Shown piece after piece: positions 1 through 15,600 of a stretch of 64,000 bases of DNA. The stretch comes from Aquila chrysaetos chrysaetos (lineage: Eukaryota > Chordata > Aves > Accipitriformes > Accipitridae). How positions within the stretch are numbered: the first letter of the stretch is position 1; each line of letters begins with the position of its first letter. The position numbers and the translations under genes were made by a program. The notes under the pieces are model-generated. The model had not been told where the DNA came from. It worked only from the letters and a program-made list of their open reading frames with translations, and made no database searches. The stretch spans positions 29,244,047 through 29,308,046 of the forward strand of contig NC_044018.1 in assembly GCF_900496995.4 (NCBI RefSeq), read 5' to 3'.

Positions 1-600
1 GCTGCGGCCGCCGGGAGGGAGGCGGAGGGAGGGAGGAGGCGGAAGATGGCGGCGGCCGCGGCGGCCGCGGCGGCGGCGCTGCGGGCCTGGTTCTGGAATG
101 AGCGCTTTTGGCTACCGCACAACGTGACGTGGGCGGACCTGGCCGGGGAGCCGGGCCCGCCGGGCAGTGGGTTGCAGTACCCGCGGGCGGGCCACGTCCT
201 CTCCGCCTTCCCGCTGGCGCTCGGCATCTTCGCCGTGCGGCTGCTCTTCGAGAGGTGAGCGTGAGGACCGCCCCTGCCTCGGGGCTTCCCCCCGGGGGCG
301 GCGGGGCCCTCAGGCGGCTGAGGGGGGCCCCTCAGGCGGCTGAGGCGACCGGGACGCCTCCCGTTCCCGCCTCGGGGGCGAGCGCGCGGCGAGGCCGCCG
401 GTGTCTCTTAGCAACGGGCTGTGGAGCGCCCCGGGGAGGGGTGGGGGGCGGCAGCGGCGGGCGGCCCCGGGGCCGGACCGGAGGGGAGACGAGGAGGCTC
501 GGGCCGGCCCCCCCCCCCCCCCGTTCGCCCCTCAGGCGGCGCGGAGGCCTTCTGTGGAGGCCGTGGCGGGCTCTCCGCCCGCGGTGTCTCCCGAGGCTTT
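1..600. promoter_or_regulatory. CpG-rich 5' end of CERS5
   Basis: The first 600 bases are very GC- and CpG-rich and hold the last 45 bases of the CERS5 5' UTR, exon 1 and the start of intron 1. The composition then drops sharply to AT-rich intron. This is the downstream half of a CpG-island promoter; the transcription start and core promoter probably lie before position 1. Confidence 0.7.
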
Positions 601-3600
601 TTTTGCGTGGAAAGGTAATTTTGTGTAACCCTGGAAAACCTGTCCCGGGAAACCTCTCTGTGTCTGTCACGACATACAGAAACCCGTAGGGCTTCTCTCT
701 CCCTTGGCTTTGGATCCCGAGGGGCTCCTCCAGTGCTAGCGGTACCTTACGCTGCGGTAGTGCAAGCAGAAAGTCTGGGGAACTCGCTTGTTATTTCTCC
801 GCCTGTCCAGGAGAACCTCGGCTGGGCGAAAGACAACTGGCTGCTGCTGCTCTGCAGTTGGTTTGCTTGTGTTGCTGGTCTCTGCCTTTATTGTACTTTC
901 CTCGTGAGTTCCTGGGTGAGGAAATAGGACTTGTTCACATGGCCTAGTATATTATTCAACAATTTGTGGATCCCCTGCATCTCGGGCATGACAGAAGTGC
1001 ATGCAGATCATCATATCTGCCCATAAACAGGTGTAATAAAGTATTTCTCATTTACTTGAGTATCCATAAACATATAATAATAACTCTTCCCTGGGGCAGA
1101 GGTTTATCCTTTCCATGATGTATATCTCTTACAGCCACACGCAGGGCAGACTGTGTGGGTGACATAGATACTAATTAGTAAAGCAGCTTATTTAGGAAAA
1201 CCGTTAGGTGAGGCAGACCGAGACACCTTGTATTCCTGTTCAGGTAGTTCATTAAAGATTGATTTAATCTTAAATTTCTACATTGAAAGAGCAGAAGTCT
1301 TTCTAAGCATGAAAAGGGCTGTAGGACTAAAGCGGGTAGGAATCAGGTTGGTTTTGTTTTGTGGGTTTTCTGCAAGAAGTGTGAATTCTCTTGAGCTTTC
1401 AGAAATTAAACAAGAGGAGGGGACTGGGGTGAAGTAAAGATAGGTGAATTGTGGAGAAAAATGAAGCAGGTCAGCAGGGTAGGAGAGAAATTTGAGAAGC
1501 GCTCTTTTTCTCAAATCTTATCTTTCTGCCCTCGGGGGGGGGGGGGGGGGGTGGAAAGCTTCAGAAAACTACTGGCAGGTCAAACCAGTGCAGAGGACCC
1601 AGGAACACATGTGGCAGTGCCAAAAATCTCATCTCAGCTTGGTGTGCTACTGCTAGTCTTGGCCAAATGTTCACACTTGCCAGCAGACAAGGAAAGGAAG
1701 TTGTGGGACGAAATGATCCCCTTGAAAGGCATATTGTGGGAAGGTCTTGGTTTCCAAGCCTTGTTTAGTACAGGTGTCTTACTCTGGGGAAGAAGTGCAA
1801 AAGATTCTCTGTGCTCTGTGCTGGAGTATGAGATGTTAGGAGAGATACAGTGCATCCTACTGCACCTAGCAATGTAGTCCTCCTGGTAGCAATTGCTTTA
1901 TCCTGATAATGTTTACCTGGTTTGTGAAATTTCTTTTGCAGTGTTAATTTAGGGAGGAGTAAAATGACAAATTAGGTCGTCCGCCTACACAGTAAAACCT
2001 AGGGACCATGGCCTAGTTCCTGAGAGGGTTGTTTTTTTTTTCAGCTGTGTCTTTGCTATAGTATGTCTTAATGGTGGTATCCTGAAGTGAAAGCAGATTG
2101 TGAAAGCAACATCCAGAGCAGTTAGAATGTTTATTTTAAAAGACCCTATTTTTTAAGAAATGCTTTTCTCTTTCCTCCTGCCACTTTGCACATGTCACAA
2201 AAGTTCAGATTTGTCTTAATAAAATCCCATTGTGCATATACCCTGACTCAGGCTTTGGGGATGATTGTGTCAAATGTCTTCCTTGACACGCATTTGGCAG
2301 TTGGACTTGATGACTCAGAACTTGAATTATATACTTGTGCAGCTCTTTTGTTTTAGCTTCGTTTCTTTCTTTTCTTTCTTTTCTTTCTCCTTTTGCTGTA
2401 GATTTTCAGTGTGAGGAAGTGCTTTTGTGACACTGACACTTGTAATGCTGACACATATTTCTGTTAGTGAATGCTCCTATTTAACCTTTGCATCATGATG
2501 TTGGTAAAATATTCATTAGGCTGACTGACTGTGGGAAGTATATGACTATAGAGATCAGGCAAGACTCATAGAGGAAGGTAAAGGGGTGGATTTTTGTGCA
2601 GGCAAGATAAAGAAGGACTTCTGACCACTAGTTTGTTGTTTGTTTGTTTTTCTTGATTATACTTGCTGTTATTTCTCCTTACACATCTTGTCCCACTGCA
2701 GGCGCAAAAAAATTTCCCAGGTATCTGCAGAAACCTGGAGCCTGATATTCATATGATGTGTTTATAATTACACTGGAATGCCCTTCAGTAACAGGTATAT
2801 TTGTTACTCTACAGGTCTGAGGAAGGATCTGCAGCTTGTGCTCAAGCTGGGGGGGGGGGGGGGAGAAAAAAAGTGATGTTACTTCATCAGGTCTGTCTGG
2901 AAAGTTAGGGACAGTTGTGGAATGAGGTGGTTTAATCTTAACACTGTGAAACTGAGAGATTATGGAAAGACGAACTCTTACTTTGAGTGCATACTTTTTA
3001 AATCTTACTATTTCGTAGATTGTTCTTCCTTTTCAGAGCTGTAATAGGAAGTCACCAGACAAACCTGAATGTTCCATAAAGAAGGATTCTGCCTTTCGGT
3101 TTGTGAAGTACAACATGCCTGAGAATTACTTGTTATAACATATGAGTCCATGCACTTGAAAATTGGTGTTGGTTTCAAAATCAGTCTGTCTATCTTAATA
3201 ACTAGTGTGGAAAAGGTAGCTTGGTAGGTATGACTTAAGCCAATGAGCAGATACCTGTTCAGAAAAGTGTAATATAAGTATTTAAGTGATGATAATTCCT
3301 TGCTGGGAAGGTAAGGTGTGGCAGTAAGTTGACCTTGGGAATAGTTGCTGCAGTTAGGATTTCTGTGGCATCATAAAATAATTTAGATTAAAAGGGACTT
3401 CTGGAGGTCACCTTGTCCAATCCACTCCTCAAGCAAGGCCAACGTTTTAGTCAAGTCAGGTTGCTCATGGCCTTGTGCTGTTCAGTTTTGAATATCCCCA
3501 AGAATGGAAATCCTGCTGTGTGGGCAGCCTTTTTTTTTGGTGCTTAACTGTTATTGCTATGCAGATTTTTTTCTCTGGGGGATACAGTGCAAAACTTGCA

Positions 3601-6600
3601 CATCTGAAAACCTATTCTGGGGCCAAAAATAAAATGCCATAGAGGTTTTAAGCGTGAGTTTTCCTTAATGGATACCTAAAGGAAATAGCATGTCATCTTG
3701 ATATTTTTCTGACTGACAACAGGATTGATCACTTTATATTCCACCGCCAAGGTAGTAACTGGTCAAAGCAATTGGACCGTGGCTGTTCAGTGGACTCATG
3801 AGCATGAGCCAGCCATGCCCAGCCCAGGTAAAAACACCTTGGATGGCTAGTCAGGAAGCCCTGTGGAAGGACAGTTGTCACTTACAGTTCCATTGCACAA
3901 AACCATTACTTGCGGAGTTAGAGAAGCTACATTATAGCATTGGGTTAGACTTCCTTAGAAGTGATGAAATCCATTGCTGCCATCCTTTTTCCTTCCTGTT
4001 GCTGTGACTGGCGCTACCTCCATTGCCTCCATTGTTGTGACTCGTCTGTTTGTGTTGATGTCTGTCTGCTTCTGTGCACCTAGAAATGTTTGTGGGTTTT
4101 TTTTTTGTTTGCTCTTTGGTCACCTGCATGCTTGACTGAGTAACTGGAGTCCTGTGCTCTATCTGTAGCCTGTGGTTTACTCTTGATTTTTATTTCTTCC
4201 CTAATTTCTGGAAACATCTGTATTTTTTCCCTAAGCCTGCTAGTGAAGGAAGCCTACTGTTCAGGAATAGTTTCATGCAAAGATTCCACACACACACCAC
4301 CCCACCCCCCCACCCCCCAGTCTTTAGGTCCCCAAATGAATTATTTCTGCATTTTTTTTTTCTGAGGAGATGCCATTTCTTCTTTCCTTGATGCTTCAGG
4401 TTTTGAATTCTAGAATAATGCCAAAACTTTGTATGGATCACTGTGAGCTTTCTTAACCGTTTCTTCTCTTCTTTACTTGTTCCTGAAACAGAAGACGACT
4501 GTCCTGAATAATAAATTAATTGAATGTGCAGATTTTTAGATTTTTCATGTTTCCTGTCTTATGTGAGGAAACTGACACAAACTGAGTATCTTCAGGCCAG
4601 GATATTTTTTAATAGACCTATAAGCACTGTGTCCCAGAAAATGAAATAAAAATATTTGGCATCCTGTAATTGCACATGTGTACTTCTTTGCTGTTGTTGT
4701 GGTATATCCTGTAGGAAAGAAGAGTATAAAGATGTACGCTTTTATGGGGGTCTAGCCAAATGTTTCATAACATCACAACGTGATTTCAGGCTGGTGGTCT
4801 AGATTATAGAGGAAGCAGTGAGCCTTTTGAGCCAAGCTGAAAGGAAATAACTCTTTCCTTTTTTTTTTTTCTTTTTTTTTTCTTTTTAAAGCTATGACTG
4901 TTGAAATGAACAGGACGTATGAAGAAATGGGGCAGGACACTGAGACCTGGGGCCACAGTGTATTACTCGTTCAGTATTTTCTGAGAGCAGGGGAGTTCCT
5001 TTAGGATTAGTCATGAGCTGATCTGTAATTTCTCAAGGGGAAAACCCCACAACCTGTGTCTGTTCTTAAATGCAGTCGTAGCTGTTTGTTACTGAAGTAC
5101 TAACAATGTACTCCCAAGAATGATTGCTGTTGGAACACTTATAGTCATGATGCTCCTGAATTTTAATCTTTCCTTTTAAACACAAGAAGAAATGGTAACA
5201 AATGTAGTGGTTGGAAAAAGCAGCATTTCATGCTTAATGGCACTCTGAGTTTGCTAAATGAAACACATGTGTAATTTGTTGTCTTCAATTCAGTTGTCTC
5301 TGAAACAATCTCTCTTTCAAAGCAGAATAGATTTAATGATGCAAATGTTGTGTCCTTTTCAAAATTGGTTTTGAGAAACAGGTTCTTTGCGCGGTCTCTC
5401 CCTCTCTCTAAATAATTGATTAAAAAATAATAAAAATTGCTCCTTGAAACCCCCCTTTCTTGCCCACCAACAGGAGAGAAAACAACTCGCATGTTTAGGT
5501 AACTCATGCGTTTTCCTTAGAATCCTGTGCCCATTTTGACACACAGGTACAGCAAAACCTAATAATTTTTGAATGTGTATATATGCATTTTAGTTGCAAA
5601 ACCAGTTTTATTTTCAGAGTGTCTGTACTATAAAATTCACAGTGTTAGGTTAGCTTTTGGAATACATGGTGTACAGGGCTGAGTGAAATACTGAGATCTT
5701 GGGTGTTTCAGTCTGAATGATGTCTTACAGCTGCCTCACTCTCCCAAAGGAAACAAGCCACTTTATTTTTCCTGAAGACACAAAAAAACCCCAAACCCAA
5801 AACTGTGTGTCTTTTAGGAACTGTGTCACTGCAACTTCCCTTTTTTCTGAGCTATGCGACACCAAGGCACATTCTGGAAATAAGGCATTTTGTAGGGCTG
5901 CAAGGGCTCTAGCATTTATGTTCGCAGAGGACTCCTATCAGTGATCTATTATTTTATTTCTGAGTAATGAGAATCACCCTGGGGGAACACATTCTGATCA
6001 TTACAAGCTAAGGACATTAAGATTCAATTTTTCATTTTAGATGTGTGTACTGTCTGCAATTACCATTTGGACTAATAAAAGATATTCCTTCACCTGTGAA
6101 GTTTCTTTAAGCAAAGTGAGTGGGGATCTTCAGAAGCTTTTTGGATAGGTTTTGCAGTTTGTGACAAGTCACGGTCCTTGTGATGTAGGTGGAGGAGGGA
6201 AATAGATACCTTGTTTTTAATCTAGCTCTTTCTTCGGAACTCTTTCAGGTTTATTGCCAAGCCATGTGCCATAAACCTTGGCATTCAAGACAGTGGACCT
6301 CACAGAGCCCAGCCCAATGCAATTTTAGAAAAAGTGTTTACATCCATCACTAAGGTGAGTCATGCTTCAAATTCTGCTAGAAACGGAGGCTTATAAGTAA
6401 GAGTATAGGAGGACATTTTGCTTCCACTTTTCTAGTTTGAGAAATGCATTTTGCACTATGCATGCACAATGAGTGTGCTCTTTCTTATTTTACTTGGTCT
6501 CTGGCATGTCCTTCTTGTAGCAAAGTAAATTCTCTTTATGGCTGACCTGTACTTTTGTGCACAGAAGAATATTTTTTTGAATTAAAAAAATGTTCTCTTT

Positions 6601-9600
6601 CTAGAAAGGTATGAGGCTTCTACCTTTAGTTTCCTGCCTTTGTCCAAATTGTAACTCCTGTAACAGGTGGTAACTGTTGGCTTAACAAGAAATTTCCCAG
6701 TATCTTTCTATTGGAAAAGTGCTACTCTTTTCCTTGAGATCTGTTCTTTGCTGGTTTTATTGGCCAGTTGGGTCAATGCCTTCCTCTTATTTTTGCCATC
6801 TACTGTGGAATTGGACAACAGCTGTCAACAGAGGAAGTCAGTTATTTAAGGAAAGCATTCAGTCAATGGAAGTGTGCCCTGATAAAGGGTAGGACATTTA
6901 ATGTTGACAGTAGGTGTTTCTTTTGATTGTTTCATGGCCTTTCTTTCACTTAAGCTGACAGTGCTTCTTCACTTCAGAATTACAGAATTCCACACTGTCT
7001 GTACTCTGTTGAATGTTGACAGTGAAATCCACGCAGACAGCATGATAGATTTTCATTAAAGATAATGAAATGGAAGGTTTTATGTTCTGATTTGGTGATG
7101 CTGAACTTCATTCTGAGTGGAGCAGATAAAGTGCTCAGTGAATGGAAGAGAAATTCTATAAAAACCTTACTAAAACTTGCCTCATGGGAACATTAAAGTT
7201 TTGAGGTATTTGGAATGACGTGTGAACTGAAAAGTCCCTTTAATTTGATGCCGTTTCTGGGGAGGACTTTTATGTGGGGGATGTCCTTGAAATTAACGTT
7301 TAGGAAACCCATGAGGACGCATGCTGTGCAAAATTTATCTAGCTTATGGAAACAGAGCTGCATTTAACTGTACCAGTATGCTTATATCTGCTGTTGGATT
7401 TGGAGAATCAGAATGTAGGGTGTCACTGATGCAGGGGAAAGATTTCATTGCTGTTCTGAAATTGAAGCTGTGTAAATTCTCCTTTGATGCAGGTACACTT
7501 CCAATGCAGACGTGTCAGGTAGCCCGAACCATTAAAGCCTAGTAAAGTGCAGAGAGATCTGTTTGTGATGGAATTACAGGAAAGTCATGGTCTCAATACT
7601 GAAAGTCAATGACAGAATATTCTGCTTTTCAGTTGAAAAGTCTGGTGACTTTTTATTAAATCAGCATTCTGCTTAGTTTTTTGGGTTTGTATGTAACTCA
7701 AGTAGTAAAATGTGTTTATCATCTTTCAGTTGTAAGAGCTCCCTGGCAGAGCTTGTTAAAAGGACACTGGTCTGAAACTAACGTGGCTTATCTCACCACT
7801 GGGCCATTTTAGAGGTAGTTATCAGGTTTTGTTCACTTTGTCTCTTATAAATCCATTTATGTCATTATTCAAACAAATAAACTGCCAGTAGTTTCCAGTC
7901 AGAGAACAGTGATATATTCTTTATCATACAATTATTATTTCAGTTTTCAAATTTAATTTTATTTCTAAACTTTGATAATGGAAATAATGCCATCTCTACG
8001 ATGCCCTTTTGGAATATAGAAATATCTAGTCTGTTAAACCAGCTCTTACTTTAAAGTTTCCCGAAACTTGCAGTGAGTAGCAACCCTTAAATTCAGCTTT
8101 GATCTTCCTGAGTTCTGGACTGTTTGAATTGACGTGCAAGTTTTAACAGGTAGGACAAGACAGCATTAAAAGCTCCTCCCCCCAAATTAAGAAACAGAAC
8201 AATTGCATTCTTTGTCATAATGTGCTGTCAAATGATGAAATAGATGAGGAACTGTTAAACCAAAAGCATTCTGAATAATTAAGTAATTAGTGGCTTATGA
8301 AGGTTAAACTTGAATGAACATTTGTGGCAATGGGTTCCTGCTTCTAGTCTATACTTAGTGCCTTCCTAGTGTGTGGGTTTTGTTATCTGTGCATCATTTC
8401 TGTCATACTACAGAGGGGATCTCAGACCAAAAGTAGGTTGAGAAGTAGGAGAAATGACACTTGTTTCATTTTCCTTCAGTCTCCAGATGGAAAAAGGTTA
8501 GAAGGCTTGTCAAAGCAGCTAGACTGGGATGTTCGAAAGATCCAGCGCTGGTTTCGTCATCGGAGGAACCAGGACAAACCCACCACCCTCACTAAATTTT
8601 GTGAGAGCATGTATGTTTGTGCAGAGGCCAAGATGTGGCTTCATCTTAAAGCTCCAGCTGTATGTTCTCTCTTCTAACTGAAACTGTGGTCAGCTGCTAA
8701 TTTAAACTAGTTGGGGTTGGCTGGTGGAAGATAAATTCTTATATAAGCACATGAAAAGTTAGGAGGGCTTTTTAGAACTCAGTATTCTAAAATATTTTGT
8801 ATATGTGCATGAGAGACCAGGACACGTGTACAGGACTTATTCCTGTCAATGATGAGCAGCTTTAGATAGTGGACCAAGTCCTTAATGCAAACATAGCACT
8901 TCAGTGTGCATGTATGTGCATGTATGCATATGCACAACTTCAGTAATTATACTGAAGACAAGTCTGCTGTCTGCACAGTTATATTGTAGACCAGCATTTG
9001 TTCCCAGACAGAATGACCTTATGGCTTACACGATGATGTATATACTTTTATACAGACACTTCTTGGATTCCTGTTCTTTTCATTTCAGTTCATTCTTTTG
9101 TTCTTTGTTTCTTTCTGAATGCTTGCAGTTACCTCTGTTAGTGTAGTAGCATCTGAATATTTTTTCCTGACTTGTTATTTCTTCTGTGCTGGTTTCTTTC
9201 CTTTCCAGTAACTTTCTTCATATTAATTCTTCCCCCCAGTATGGTTTTGTCTACTTAAAGCCACAAGGTAAGAGGGACAAATACGTATATTAGGATACCT
9301 TCTGGATAACAATGACTTATCTTGTTATTGTATATTAAAGCATATGAATGATGCATGTTCACTCTGAACTTTATTTCAAACTTGGCTGTTTATGCAAATT
9401 TGTGTGTGGTGTGGAAACTCTTAAATAGGTTTATCCTTACATGAAATGTTTACAAATGAAGGATTACCCTTTGGGGGTGAAAGCTTTTCAGGTGTCAGAA
9501 TTGGGTTTTTTCACAATTGTTGCAGTTTTTGTTACAGATGTTAGCCAGAAGCTATTTCTATTTCATAAGTTTAATTTTTGCTTCTTTTTCCAGGTGGAGA

Positions 9601-12600
9601 TTTACATTTTATTTAAGTATATTTTTTTATGGAATCAGGTTTCTCTGGACGGTGAGTTGGTCTGTCATCCCTCTCCCCCTTGTTGTTCTGTGTGGCATGC
9701 AGCTGGGTTATGGCTGTCCTGCTGAAATTTAGGGGGTTTGACTACCTGTATCACTTCTTCAGTGCTTACACCTAGCTTAAAACAAGGGGGGTTTAGGGGT
9801 GATGGTCATCTTTATGTTCCCTTATTTGAGATCCTGGGGTTTCTGTTTAAGGACCTTCTTTACACTATAGGAAAGCTTCTATACGGATCTGTCATTATGG
9901 AAATATTAGAATCTTATGTTGCCCCAGAATGGAACAGAACTGGGTTGGTGGTTTGGGGTTTTTTTTGCTGTGGAGAGCTGCTTATTTTTTTCTCATCCCC
10001 CTCTTGAAGGGATACAGATTCATCTCTTTGGGTCTTTATTATTATTATTAGAGCTGTATGATTATTCTTTGAATTTCCATTGCAGTATAACTTGCCTTTG
10101 ACTGCAGAAAGATTCTTTTACATCACTAGGATGTTTTACAATAAATTTAGCTTGAATGGTAGAATCAAGATAAAATTTCAGTGAAACAGTACTGTAGTGG
10201 TCAACTGCCTTAGATGATAGGGAAGGAAAAACCCAGTAGAATAATAACTTATCTTATTCCCTTTAGGCACCCTGGTTTTGGGACACACGACAGTGCTGGT
10301 ACAACTACCCTTTTCAGGTAGGAGATAAACTTACTAGCTTCCAACTTTTTGCACAATTTCAGTTTTTATTTTTTGTTGGTGATAGCAGATTGAAACTCAG
10401 TAGACTTGAATGCTTCTCATTATTCTGCGGGGTGGATGCTGCACAGGTTGCAACCTGGTAAGCTTTCTCGTGAGTGAATGGCCATCCCTTTTGGAAGGCA
10501 CAAAGATGACATTTACTCTGTGTCTTCAGATCCTGGTTAGATTCGTGAACAGCAGTGCTTCCTCAGAGAGAACTGACTCAGTTCGTATTCATTTTATGTT
10601 TATTTGCTGCTGAGATTATTAAAAGTGGAAAAAATGCATAAAATTATACTGATAATTTATTTACAGTGTTATTTTCATTATGCAGCAAGTATGATTGTAT
10701 AGAGGCCAACCAGTCTCTTTCAGTGCCTGGTTTTCCTAATCTAAGAGGCTGCAGTATGAGTTTAAATATTGACAAGGGGATCTTACTCCTTTTGAATAAA
10801 GCTCAAACACACAAGTATGTTTGTGTGACTAAGCCGAGAGTAAGACGTCTGTTGCTTAAGCTTGTTTTTACTAAACCTTAATTCTGGATCTTTTAACGTA
10901 TGCCTCAGCATTCTGGAGGAGCAGAGTGGGATGAGAAGGAAGGAAGGAAAATTTTTCATGTAAATTTTAAAGTACTTTGTCTTCTAACTGTGCTATCTTT
11001 GTTTGTTTTCCAGCCTCTAACATCCAGGCTTTATTATTACTATATCTTGGAGCTGGCCTTCTATTGGTCTCTCATGTTTTCTCAGTTTACAGACATTAAA
11101 CGGAAGGTGAGATTAACCAGAATTGCACTAACCACTTTGCTGAATAGATAGGACTAACAAAAAGTGAGTGTGCTTGGCCAGTAAAGCTAAAGCATAGTAA
11201 TAACTGTATTTTCTTCCTCATTCACGTCTTTGTGTAGCCTACCTCCTTCTGTAATCGCTACCCAGTCCTGGGGAAAAGGGAGGAGCAAGCCTGATACGCA
11301 ACCTGGTATATCCTTGAGAGTCCCTTTCACCTTCTAGGGGAAAGAACAGAATCACTCAATACCTCCCAATAAAAAGTTATCAAATCATTGTGTAAAAACA
11401 GATTTAATTAGCAGGCTTGCAAGAAAACATGAAAATGAGATGCTCAAAGCAGTACCTTGCTGAGCCGGGTGAGAAAATGGCAAACACTAAAGTAATAATA
11501 AATGGTTTTTTGAAAGTAATTTTTCATCTGTGTGTGTAGCAGAATGATGACTGGTCGCTATTGCTGGAATCTAATTCCGTTGCACTATGTTCTAGAACTT
11601 GGCTTATTGTTGCTGTTGGAAAACAGTTCATAGTAAATCATGGTTTATTGCTTCTGTTACACAAACTGTGAAGTAGCAAATTATCCCAACTCTTGCATTG
11701 ACTGTTCAAAAAGAAAAGTTTGCCTGGGATTTTTTTCTGTACTGAAATATTAGCAGGTGAGGCACTACAGAATATCTTGGAGCTGCAGAAAGGGAGTGAT
11801 TAACAGCATCTGTGATACTGTTTATAATGTTTAATTTCGTACTCTGACTTTAACGAAGTGAATTACATTCCCCACTGCAAGCATGGTAAGGTACATTGAC
11901 ATGGAAGTGTTGTACCCAGGGAGCTAAACTGGAAAACAGCCTGAATGTATGTGCATTGTAAACATTTTTTTTAATGAAGTGGCCTAGTTCTTCCTGTTGG
12001 GTTATCTTGTGTTCTATGCCTGCTATGCTCTGGCAGGCTTTTGCACACTGACAACAGTAACAGCAGTGTACTTAAAATTTGTGCCAAGAGCTGAAAGGAC
12101 TAGCAATATGGCTGTAAAACCAAAAGGAGGCAAAAATAAGGGCCATATGTTGTCCTGTCAATCTTTTCAGTGGGGTCTGCAGGCATACTTATCTTTACCT
12201 TGCATGTGTGTGCCAAAGAGACTGTGCTGTGCCTGTGTATGCAGAGTTCTGACTTCACAGGAGCCCAAATGCTGTGAGACCCCTTTCTGGAACCTTTAGT
12301 GATGATTGTTGATGTTGTGTGATAAGCTGTGCTTTACATAAAGTAGAGTCAGAATCTGAACTGAAGTAATCCTATGACCCCAGTTAGTCAGTTTTGCGGC
12401 TCTGTTCCAGACCTTTGTATTTGTTTGACAGCCAAAGAATATTCGTTCATTTTTTTTTCTGTTTCCAGGACTTTCTGATCATGTTCGTCCATCATTTGGC
12501 TACAATTGGACTCATTACATTCTCTTATATGAATAATATGGTGCGGGTTGGAACTCTGGTGCTGTGCCTTCATGATGCATCAGATTTCCTTTTAGAGGTG

Positions 12601-15600
12601 AGTTTCCTTTCAAATCTTTGTGTACTTAATGCTAGTGTGGTCTCAGGAGAGCAAGCTGACTTTCCCGTTCTTGATAAAGTGTGTTAAATACGCCATAAAA
12701 CTTGGGCCACTGATCCTGCCTTGTCAGCTTTTCCTCATAACTGCTGTAGTGCTGAGAATAATCCCTAAATGTTCCAAACTCCTCACAAATGTGATGGCTT
12801 GAGGGTTTTTGAAGCTCTATAGCTTGGTAATTACATGAGTGCACAAAGGGAATAATATTCTCATGTTTCTTGTCTCTTTTAGGCTGCAAAGCTAGCCAAT
12901 TATGCCAAGTACCAACGTCTGTGTGATGCTTTCTTCATGCTCTTTGGTGTCGTATTCATTGTTACACGGTTGGGCATTTATCCTTTCTGGTAAGCACCTT
13001 GAGCTGTAAGGTCTTGTTTGTTCTTCCAATCCTTTAAGCAAAGCCTTTGTATTTAGACTTCTTGCAAGCATTCGAGCCTGTCCTTCAAGGCAGCCTGAAG
13101 TTGTAGACAACCCAAGTACTGTTTGGAGCAGTATGTTCAACTAGGCATATGAAGAAACCTCTCAACAGTCAGCTGAGGGAGTGTGAAAAGTGACTAACAT
13201 CCTAATGCACAGCTGGCCTCTCTCCTGTTACTGCAAAGTGATGACAGTGCTTATTAGCTGGAGCCAAGTCAGCTGGTATCTGCTCTGAAAGGCTTGAAGG
13301 GTTGTTTGCTTCTCTTAAGAAGTTTTGGAAATAGTTACAAATGAGGCATGGTCTCTTGAGGTAAATTTGATTTTTGAATATCTGGCTTAGTCATCATTGC
13401 AGTTTCTGATTCTTATGACACTCATGTCCTATCTTTGTGTCGTGACTGTTCAGAGCCTGAAATAGGTCTTAAGTTTCTTGGGAGGTAAAACCCTGGCTAA
13501 ATGGCTTATAGCTAATCACCCTATAATGAGATTCCTTCTCACCTCAATAGGTCAGGCTTGGTGAGGTTCTTCTGTTGATGGGCTGTTATCCACTTCTTGT
13601 TTCTGTTGAAAGAGTGTGGTGAAAATTTGGTTACACTGATTATTACTCAGGTTATTTTGGTTTTACTGCATATATTTATTTCCTAGGCAATGGGCAGCTT
13701 GCATTCCCATTCTTTTTGGGTGTCTTGACGGTAGGCAGAAACAACACTTATGCTTTGGTATCAGGGTTGCAATTACAGCTCTTGCTTGTTTTCCAGTAAA
13801 TGCATCCAAGGAGTCTGGATAAGGAAGAGCTTTAATTCTTATGTCTTCATAGGCTCCTTCCAGTGACAGATGAGAGAGTTGTCATTGTTTTTATAGCTGT
13901 TGTCTGTCACGAGGTGATGCTTTTGCATCATGCTATTGCTCAGCAGTCCTGTAAATCTTTAATGTATTTTCCACTGGCTGTAATGTTATTCCTCAACTTT
14001 GTAGAGAAATCTGGCAAGCTTGCAGCAGTATTGCAGACCCTGTGGTATTTCACTTCACGTATATTCCCTTCCCTAATTAGTAGTATAAAACATCAACAGA
14101 TCTCTGGGATTGCATTTAATTAACCCATAAACTGGCTCTGAGTTAGATGTTTCTATAGCTCTGTTTTGGGGGACTTGGGTTCTTCTTTGAAAGGCTTGTT
14201 TTTCTTTTCTTGTGAAATGTTAAAAGCTATGTGAAATTAATGATGTCTTTAAAGGTCTCTCCATACCTCTCTACTTCATAAAATCTAAAGTGTTTATTAA
14301 ATTACTTAAGTACTGGCAATAACTCCCAGCGACAAGAACAGCAAAACAGTAATGAAAGAAAGCACAAAGCTTTGTCCATAAAGCAGTTTCTAGTCCTCCA
14401 GCTTGGCAGGAGGAATCTATAAAGATCTGAGGGAAGAGAATAGCGCACAGGGAGGGAGGCCTGCTGGGAGCAAAATTCCTTCCTGATCTTTAAATATGGG
14501 TGAAGACTGCCCAAGTATGAATGTGTTAACCGTTGTTTTGATGACCAGTGCAGCTTGACATCACTTCCTGTAAAACTGTTACAAATGCTCATGCTTTTGA
14601 GAAGGAAATTGGCAGCAGATCTGTATGTGTAACCAAATTGCAGAACATTCACATCTTCTCCTGTTTGTTGCTCAGTTCAAATGTTTCTAATTAGCTTTAG
14701 TCTGTCTCCTAACTCTGGCAAGAGACTAGCTGCATCGCCACTCTGACAGAGGCAAAGCAACAGATGCTTAAATGAGATACAAACTGTTGTGCATCTGGCC
14801 AGTCATTTTAATTTAGAGCTGGAAGCCATGTTACCAGCACAGCCGATCTGTAATGTGTTTCTGGATCTCTTTTAGGATTTTGAATACAACCCTATTTGAA
14901 AGCTGGGAGTTGATTGGTCCTTATCCTTCATGGTGGCTATTCAACGGGCTTTTGATAACCTTGCAGATGTTGCATATCATCTGGTCTTATCTCATCATTC
15001 GCACTGCCTACAAGGCCCTCATGCGGGGAAAGGTAAGATTGCTGGTGACAGTTTTGGGTCCTCTTTCCTACAAGCCCTATTAAGCAATCATGAGAAACTG
15101 GGCTCTTCAGTGAGGGCTGGTACTAGTTCTCAAGGGACTTGCATCAGGAGTGCTTTGTAGAATGGTATTTTTCTCACCTTGGTTGCTCTGCAGACTTGAG
15201 TTGCCAGGTGTATACAAAGGCAGGGATGCTTTCTTCTCTGTTCTGGTCATGCAGGGAAATAACACCATTTTCCAGTATGTTCAGATGTAATAATAGTGCT
15301 GATGACAGACTTGTTGCGTACTTTGGACTTTAAGGTAGTAGTAGGCTCTTTTTTGAACAATCATACAGGATGTTTTCCAACTTTCCAACTTCAGCTGGTT
15401 CTTGGGATGTCATGAGGGTTATGCATCTTCCACTTGTTAGCACTAACACAGGTTTCTCGCTGTCAGAGCAGGCCAGACATTGAGCCTGCAGCACGCAGAT
15501 GAGAAAGGGTTATCAGAAATGTAGTGGAGTTTGCTGGTTGTCACAGGCTAATAGGGTTCAGTCTAGCCCAATCTAGGAACTAACTTGACACCCAGCCTAC

